A stretch of DNA of 64,000 nucleotides, taken from the NCBI RefSeq assembly GCF_004379255.2, contig NC_056042.1, forward strand, positions 12,013,901-12,077,900, written 5' to 3'. Position 1 is the stretch's first letter; each line of letters opens with the position of its first letter. Shown here in pieces: positions 57,242-64,000 of the stretch. The position numbers were made by a program, and so were the translations under genes. A model generated the notes under the pieces. That model was not told where the DNA came from. It ran no database searches and was given only the letters and a program-made list of their open reading frames with translations. Source of the stretch: Salvia splendens. Lineage: Eukaryota; Streptophyta; Magnoliopsida; Lamiales; Lamiaceae.

Positions 57242-58397
57242 TTCAAAATTCCCTATGCCATTATTTCTAGATGTAATTTCCCAGTTGTTGAGTTTATTAA
57301 ATTCTTACGTAGTTGAACTTACTTTCAATTGTGATGAATCAGTTTATATACCTAATAAAGTATTTATATAAATTACTTTGAATGTTATAGTATTACAATT
57401 TGATTCTGCATTGACATTGACTTAACACTTCTATAAAAGTTGATATCCTTCAGTTTTCGAATCAATTTAATGTGCACTGAGTTACAATATATAGTGAATT
57501 TTATGCATTATTATTCAGAAGCTATTAATTTATATGATGAAGTTTTTGCTTGCTCAAGTTGAACCTAATTATTCATACAATGAACTAAAAGGTGCCAGCC
57601 CTTCTAGTTATTATACGAAGCATTTGAATTGCTAATAATTTTAAAATTTTGACATTTGTGTGCTTCAATGATAAAACTTGTCCTCCATTAAAATTTCTTT
57701 ATTTGAAACAAAATTTCTATACAATGAAGTAAACAATGGGTTCAACAATCAAAATTTCCATTGCATCCGCCACAGCAACATGGTTTATCTGTGTTCAACA
57801 ATCAAAACAGTTAAAAAAATTACCCAGCGGTTCACTGATAATCACATTTTTAGTAAAACACAATGTTCAGTTGCTGCATAACAAATTACTTCATCATATA
57901 AACATATTGCTTCATGGTATACTTTTAATCCTTTCATCATATAATCATATTTATGATTAAACCACAATATTCAGTTGAAGCAAACCAAATTAATTACATC
58001 ATATCATAAATAAATTTGTTCATTTATATTTTTAATAAGTTAAGCCGAATAAGGATTTCATCTCAATCATCTACCTCTTATAATGCAATGCAATTATTCA
58101 TTTTACCATGTGTCACAAAAATCCAAAACACACTGAATTTCAGCTAAAACATTACTTTATTCATTGATTAAGGAAATCACTACAACTTTATAAAGCAATC
58201 ACTTAAAATTACAAACTTCAGATGAGAAAAAATTTAGCGATGGACAGTTTGGACAAACAAAAGTTGTAGAACACACAGAGATCCCAAATTGATAACTCAA
58301 AAAGTATAAATTTGAAGAAAAAATAAAAACTCGAATAATCTAAAATCAAACAAACAAAGGGAACACAAAATTAAACTGAAACCTAGGGTTTGCTCAC
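57242..58397. other. Non-coding part of the probable Mutator-like element
   Basis: A+T-rich, with no convincing exon. Probably introns or the tail of the minus-strand gene starting at 58681. Confidence 0.35.
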
Positions 58398-58681
58398 CTG
58401 GAATTTCTGGTTCATTCGCTTGTTTGCCCTTTTGAGCATGCTCACTATTAGGGTTTGGAATTAACTGCCGAGAAACAAATTTGGGAAAAAAATGAATTGA
58501 AATCTGTTCCAGATGAACTAAATTGTATGTAGTTAGAAATTATCGGTACAAGATGAGACCTTCGAACGCAACTGCCGCTCATCTAAAACCAAAATATTCA
58601 TAATTTAGTTCGTGTTGTTTTCGTAGAATGAATAAAAGGGTAGAACATACCTTTGATTTTCTTTTGCCTCATGTCAACCAT
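58398..58681 (-). pseudogene. Gene 5' end, three short exons
   Basis: Minus-strand exons 58681-58651, 58582-58560 and 58464-58398 join in frame with GT-AG sites: MVDMRQKKIK, then DERQLRSK, then LIPNPNSEHAQKGKQANEPE. The third exon ends IP plus one base at GTGAGC. All three phases agree, which is unlikely by chance. Related to the starts at 51103 (+) and 60280 (+). Later exons were not found. No known family recognised. Confidence 0.45.
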
Positions 58682-59029
58682 GGTGAGAATTGGATGGTGA
58701 AGACAAACGATGTCGGAGATCTCTACATTGTCGACCTGATTAGAGAGAATGGAGTAGTGAGAGATGAAACCAGGGGAAGAGGGAAGACGAAGGTGTGAAT
58801 TTGATTTACCCTAATTCATACTTCCGTGATTTTTGTTTACCATGTTTGACTAAGTTAAAAAATGACCATGCCACCCTTGGCTGAACTAATTAAATAACGG
58901 GATGAATAACTGAATAAAGATATGGTAAGTTTAATCTCGTCCATTAAAATTTTAATCCAATGGTCAATATTTAGTCTCTAGTTCTACACTAAGGAGGTGT
59001 TGTGCATATAAGGTGACCCATATATATGA

Positions 59030-60279
59030 TGCTTTTAGTGATGTTTCATATTGAACATACAATGATGAATATTGTGCATATAGTAAAGTAAATTCTACAT
59101 GTCTTATAGTGAAGTAAATATTGTTGAGAATATGGACATAAATAGTTCACTTTCTAGCAGGTTTAGTGCACTAATGACTCATTTTTAGTTCATTTTGTAG
59201 CATGTTTTGTCGTATGTTGAGCATCTTGTGAAGTAAATTAAACATATTACGAAGTAAATTGAGAATATAGTAAAGTGTAATCTGCTTTCTTATAGCGTAA
59301 TGTTTCGTCATTTCAGTGAAGTATATTGAGCATCTTGTGAAGTATATTGAGCATCTTGTGAAGTAAATTGAGCATATAGTGAAGTATAATTTGTTTGCAT
59401 ATAGTGTATTGCTTTGTCATTTCAGTGAAGTAAATTGAGCAGTCGTACATCCAATCACGTGTTGCCACGTGGCACGAAAAATACAATATTGTAAACACAA
59501 AAATGCAATATATATTTGTAGAAGTGATAGATGAATTTTTGCAGATTGCATTTTAGTTATAGGCAGATTGCATTTTTTTATTGTTGAGTATTGCATTTTA
59601 GATATTGACTGTTTAATTTGCATTTTATATATAGACGGATAGCATTTATATATAGCTTATTTTGCATTGTAGACAATTAATGTTAAAATGCAAAACTTAA
59701 CAATATAAAATGCAATTTTCCTATAACCAAAATGCAATATGTGGAAACACATGTACAACTTCAGAAATGTATATTGCATTTTTGTGTTTACCATATTGCA
59801 TTTTTCGTGTCACGTGGTGGCAGCACATGATTGGATTTATGTTAGCACTCTAATTAAGGATGCACACTAGTGTTTCCCTATAGTGAAGTATAATTTGCTT
59901 GCATATAATGTACTGTTTTGTCATTTCAGTGAAGTAAATTGAGCGTAATGTGAAGTAAATTGAGCATATAGTGATCTGCTTTAATATTACTGTTTTGACA
60001 TTTTAGTGAAGTATATTGAGCATCTTGTGAAGTATATTAAGCTTATAGTGAAGTATAATATGCTTGCATATAGTGTACTATTTTGTCATTCCAGTGAAAT
60101 ATATTGAACATATATTGAAGTATAATATGCTAGCATATACTATTTTGTCATTTCAGTGAAGTATATTGAGTATACTGTGAAGTAAATTGAGCATATAGTG
60201 AAGTTTATTTTGCATGTAATAATGTATATTGTGCATATATTGAAGTATCTGATGTTTATACTATTTTTTGATATTTCAG
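59030..60279 (+). repeat. A+T-rich tandem array, interrupted by a foldback element
   Basis: Many copies of GTGAAGTATATTGAGCAT and ATATAGTGTAATGTTTTGTC, alternating with TTTCAGTGAAGTAAATTGAG, at 59030-59440 and 59880-60279. Higher-order period about 110-125 bp. Every higher-order unit carries TCATTTCAG, a usable 3' splice site; the exon at 60280 follows the last TATTTCAG. Confidence 0.8.
59441..59870. mobile_element. Foldback (long inverted repeat) element
   Basis: Arms from AATCACGTG (59453) and the complement of CATGATTGG (59827) match for about 85 bp at roughly 80%, including CACGAAAAAT and GTAAACACAAAAATGCAATA. The centre is filled with ATTGCATTTTA-type repeats. The outermost parts AGTCGTACATCC and the complement of GGATGCACACT also pair. 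It interrupts a unit of the surrounding array between AAATTGAGC and ATAGTGAAG. No coding; class unknown. Confidence 0.75.
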
Positions 60280-60378
60280 AGAAAAATATTAGCAATGAAT
60301 CTAAGTTGATACCAATAGAAAAATCAAATGTAGAACACTGTAGAGTTGTTTTACGAGACATGTGGGAATGTTATCATG
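60280..60378 (+). pseudogene. Exon of the 51103/58681 gene family
   Basis: Follows an acceptor TATTTCAG and ends at donor G/GTGAGT. With the one-base carry-over used by the other two copies it reads KNISNESKLIPIEKSNVEHC then RVVLRDMWECYH. SKLIP...EH matches SK/LIPNPNSEH of the minus copy, where that point is an intron. Exon 1 is not found on its 5' side. Confidence 0.4.
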
Positions 60379-60530
60379 GTGAGTGGGAACAAGATTGAGA
60401 ATGTGGATTGTCTACAAGAAGCAATGGAATACTCCAAAGACTAAGAGCAAAGTATTGCAACGCATTAATGTTGTCGAAAACAAACCATAAATCATTGAAG
60501 AACTTGGCGACAACAATAAAGCATTATCAA

Positions 60531-61531
60531 CAGTGGCGGATCCAGGTGGGGTCGAGCGGCCGACCCCACCGCCGACCAACCGAACTCCATTTAGTTCCGC
60601 CCTTTGAAGTCACCGTCGACCCCACGGTGCGCCAGAGCGGGAAAGAGAGTTATCACTGTTCTTATATAGTAGGAAGTTTCAATAAATGAGAGGAAGAATT
60701 TGAAAAAACTGAAATGCAGAGAATGAAAATAGAGTTTCAGGCGAGAAGAGGGAAAAAAGAAGATGAAACCGAAAAGGAAAAAATGACTCATTGTGGGACC
60801 CACACATTTGGTTATTTGAATCACTTTTATATCTTTTGATTGCGTGTTTTAATTTTCAATTTTGTTAACTCATTTAATTAACTTTTGAGATCACTAATAA
60901 ATGAATACTTCAACTAATTAAAGTAAATAAATAACTGTAATGGCTACTAATACTAAATTAATACCTATAAAATTTAATACTGTAAGTATTTTTTTCAAAA
61001 ATAATGGATCGGTAACTATATATACATATCTATCTTATTTTAATAAAAATAATTAAAATAGATAATTTCAAAATATAAAAAGTTAGTGCTAAATAATTTC
61101 ATAATTTTTTAATTAATTATTAGACCATCAGGAGTAGTATTTTTTATCTAATTTTAATTAAATGTCAAATATCTATTTTCAATAACAAAATATTTATCCA
61201 TTTTATTGTTTTTTTTTTGTCTAAAAGACTTATTATTAAATTATGAAATTTGACAATTTAAATTTTTGTAAATGAAGTTTAAAAAAAAGGATGAATATTG
61301 TTTAAGGCGAATTGTGATTTCTAAGCTACTTATTTCGACAACATATTCAAGCATGAAAATGTATTTACGACGACAATGATATTTACAACACGTTGTTTGA
61401 TTACTTTAGTAGGGTTTATGAGGACGACGGCGTAGGAGGAAGCAACGAAAAGACGCTATAAAATTGGAAATAATAAAAATATTGTTTACTATGTCCGACC
61501 CCCCGAATTCCAGTTTCTGGATCCGCCATTG
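60531..61531. mobile_element. hAT element, non-autonomous
   Basis: 1001 bp with inverted ends CAGTGGCGGATCCAG and CTGGATCCGCCATTG and a perfect 8-bp TSD ATTATCAA (60523-60530 and 61532-61539). The interior is A+T-rich with no transposase. The left part includes CGACCCCACCGCCGACC and its right end GTCCGACCCCCCG. Confidence 0.93.
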
Positions 61532-61612
61532 ATTATCAAGAATGCAGCAAAAACATGGACATATATGTGGAGGAAATTATTGTAAACTTCAAGCGTTCAT
61601 GAACAATTGTAG

Positions 61613-63698
61613 TGTCACGTCCGCATTTTCTAAGGATAGAAAACACGGTTGATCGCGACTAGGGGAGGATTAAAGAAGCGGGGAAGAAAGGGGAAAACAA
61701 CACAAATCGACCATAGCTCGAAACAAATGGGAATAGCACGAATAAAATCAGAGTATCTCAACAATCAACAACTCAAAAATAAATATTATCTCAGCGATAC
61801 AAGATCTCAAAAGAAGGACAACTACTCAGCGGAAGCATTTGAGAGAAGGAATATGCCACGTGTGAAGACATGACGCATTCTAAACACTTAAATTTCTTCA
61901 ACGGTCTTGCTCAACACCCACTGCACCCGTCACGCTCAACCTGCACATTTTTAAAAAGAAATGCAGGGCTGAGTACTTGATGCACTCAGTGGACACATGC
62001 CAAAATAATTTTCATAAAATATTGTGTCAGCATTTAAAAGTGAACTCGGGGTTTTTATAAAAGACCAAGTCACCAAAATATTTTCTCGCTCAAAAGTATG
62101 GCCGCAGCCCATTTTTCTCTCTCCTCATACCATATCTGAACCTCATATGTGAAACGAGAACGTGGCCACATTCTCGATCACTGGACCGGCCAACTCGAAA
62201 GATAGCGCACGATCCCCTCTGTGTACACTAGCTTGAATAGGGACTCACTCCCTAGACAAACCCGAATTCGATTAAACTCATAACTTCTAGTAGGGACTCA
62301 CTCCCCACTAGGGCGATCAGATAGGCACATCCACAAAAACAAAATACGGCATGACACAATATATTTGGAATTTAATCACATAACTCATACTTGAAAGATA
62401 TTGCGTAAATTTAAAAGTAAGCCTACATAATAATGTAGGATAGAAAGCCCACAGTAAAACTTTAGTTCGAAAGCCCACCTCATTCGTTTAATTTTCTGAA
62501 TTTGAATATCTTACTTCGACTTCAATTTGAAACTCACGTACAACTTGCTGCTTCTTTCTCCTCCATCTCGGCACTCCTTCCATCGCTCTCCCTTTCCACT
62601 CTAATTCTCTCTCAAAAACTCCTCTCCAGCAAAACTCGGCACCGCCGCTGCCACCCGTTCTTTGCTAATTCTCAACGTGAGCTGTTGTCCGTTCTCTCCA
62701 CTTTCTTCTCAAATTGAAACCCTAACATGAAACAGTCAAATAACTCTAGCAAAAATTCTTCCCCTTCTCTTCTCCTTTTCACGGCGGAGATTCAGCGCCG
62801 TTTACAAATTCTCGAACTCATCTCTGCCTTCATTCTCTCTGCACATTGCAGCGCCACCGTGAGTCACGGCTGCTGTTGCCGACAGCCCGTCGCCACTGCC
62901 GGGATTGCCGCCGCTGCACGGTCGGAGTTTCATCAGCCCGCTGCTGCTGTCCGTCATGAGCAGCCGCTGCTGCTGATGTACAGCCCCGTGCTGTCCGTCG
63001 CTGCTGATATTTCTGAATCACCGCCACTGCTGCTTGATCGTTGCCACCCCGCTGCAGCCGCTGAGATCGCCGCTGCTGAATGGACGTTGCTGCTCCGCCG
63101 GGACAGCCTGTCGCGCTGCTGCTGTTCGCTGTCTCTCCGTGACAATTCGCTGCCACTGCCGTCTCCTATCTCACGTTCCCAAATTCAGAGAAACCAAGTT
63201 CCTTTCCCACTTTCTTCTTATCAATTTCCGCACTCTCTCTTTATCTAGTTTCTAATTCTCGATTTTTGTTGGAATCGATTGAATCTGATGAAACCTACTA
63301 TTCCCTCTCTATCTATTTCTTGGGCGATTTGAGAGAATGATTTAAATTATGGAATCGATGGAATATATATATCCATGGGAAAAGATTTGACTGATCATAT
63401 TCCTCTTTTTCAGGGTGGTGGAGAGATTTGAGATAACTACCGTGGATTTGAAATTGAAGAGTGCCAGATATCCTTGGATTAAAATTAAGAGTACTAATTT
63501 TGGGCTCAAAGAAGGAAGAATTAAAAATGTTTTGGGTTCATAACAAGCGGGGTCCTAATTGATAGTAAAAGAATAATTGTTTGGCCAAAAAGTGAAATAC
63601 TTCTCCCGACAAATAAATAAAGGCGGAAAATTTTCAGATGCGTAAACGATGTCCTTTCGCAAACAAATAAAAAAGGCAGAAAAAGTCGGGGTGTTACA
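61613..63698 (-). mobile_element. 2.1-kb solo LTR, Ty3/gypsy type
   Basis: 2086 bp; on the minus strand TGTAACACCCCGAC... to ...GCGGACGTGACA, TG...CA. Flanks TGTAG (61608-61612) and TGTAA (63699-63703) form a TSD with one mismatch. Shares the end structure and the GTACTCAACCCTGCA-type block with the solo LTR at 32539-35555 in opposite orientation, so the same superfamily but different families. It holds a CTG/CCG-rich stretch at about 62860-63150. Confidence 0.82.
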
Positions 63699-63769
63699 TG
63701 TAAAAAACTGATATAGTTCATAATATGTGTCATTTTATTCAAATTCAATAGCATGTTCTAATTTTATGT

Positions 63770-64000
63770 TAATATTGTGTTCACTGTTTACTTCATTATA
63801 GTACCTATTTACTTCACTATAAAGCATATTTACTTCACTAGTTCACTATAAGCACAATACAAACTATAGGTAACATACTTCACTAAAAGCATCTAATAGT
63901 TCACTATACGCACGATATATTTCACTGGAATGAAAAGCAATAAACTATAAGGCATGCATAATATACTTCACTATATACACAATATACTTTACTTTACGCT
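63770..64000 (-). repeat. A+T-rich tandem array, reverse orientation
   Basis: Repeats of TACTTCACTATA and ATATACTTCACTATATACAC, the reverse complement of the arrays at 51170-51540 and 59030-60279. Runs off the window. Confidence 0.75.

Larger units (their letters stand above)
50690..58990. mobile_element. Probable Mutator-like element with nested insertions
   Basis: The ends share AACTAGAGA-x-x-AAATAT (50705 inward; minus strand from about 58985 inward), followed in both by an ATTCATCC motif and a GG-x-ATTTAAC-like stretch: diverged long inverted repeats. Just inside each end is a related gene start facing inward (51103 plus; 58681 minus). Inside are a Harbinger (52425-54314), a gag-only gypsy (54397-56796) and a FAR1-like zinc-motif exon (57065-57241). 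Without insertions the unit is about 4 kb. I could not confirm a 9-bp TSD, so the class is inferred. Confidence 0.4.

Noticed and set aside
62727..63248. 173-codon plus-strand frame rich in Ala, Cys and Ser
   Set aside because: Lies in the solo LTR 61613-63698 in a CTG/CCG-rich stretch; composition explains the open frame.
1..64000. tRNA, rRNA or other structured RNA genes
   Set aside because: No cloverleaf or rRNA segments recognised by eye; the tRNA-like TGGTATCAGA sites are retroelement primer sites. A tRNAscan/Infernal run would settle this.

Overview
This is a stretch of a flowering-plant nuclear genome. Evidence: a spliced gene for the plant form of translation factor eIF4B, Ty1/copia and Ty3/gypsy retrotransposons with plant-type primer-binding sites, and several PIF/Harbinger, hAT, Stowaway and Mutator-like DNA elements. 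An asterid dicot, perhaps Lamiales, is my guess; nothing here fixes the species. There are no bacterial operons and I see no tRNA or rRNA genes. Almost everything outside the eIF4B gene and two weak host-gene candidates is transposable-element sequence, much of it nested, with boundaries I could set from target-site duplications (TSDs).

Layout. 1-7690: the 3' half of a minus-strand Ty3/gypsy element, split by a TRIM (666-1164) and a copia element (1281-6870). 8410-10606: a candidate host exon split by a Harbinger element (8569-10580). 10625-11200: a coding-length tandem repeat. 11201-12110: a truncated solo LTR. 12687-16223: the eIF4B gene on the minus strand, three exons. 16350-30899: a plus-strand copia element inserted 127 bp upstream of the eIF4B start codon, itself carrying a younger 9.2-kb copia element (17780-26986) whose leader holds a minisatellite and a series of covarying hairpins. 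31680-42579: a Harbinger element interrupted by a 9.4-kb minus-strand non-autonomous LTR element (32083-41501), which in turn carries a 3-kb solo LTR and a hAT element. 43590-44141: a possible small host gene. 46205-49032: two neighbouring members of one Harbinger family, one an internal-deletion copy holding a Stowaway MITE, one with a decayed transposase.

50690-64000: a probable Mutator-like element with related inward-facing gene starts at its two ends, carrying a nearly intact Harbinger (52425-54314) and a young gag-only gypsy derivative (54397-56796). After it come A+T-rich intronic repeat arrays, a foldback element, a hAT element with a perfect 8-bp TSD and a 2.1-kb solo LTR.

The most interesting non-standard items are: an open reading region in the non-autonomous LTR element at 36.0-38.1 kb made of three diverged repeats of one module; the hairpins with conserved CYTA tetraloops and changing stems at 21.6-22.0 kb; the three related gene 5' ends whose first intron holds tandem repeats; and a large copia insertion directly behind the eIF4B core promoter.
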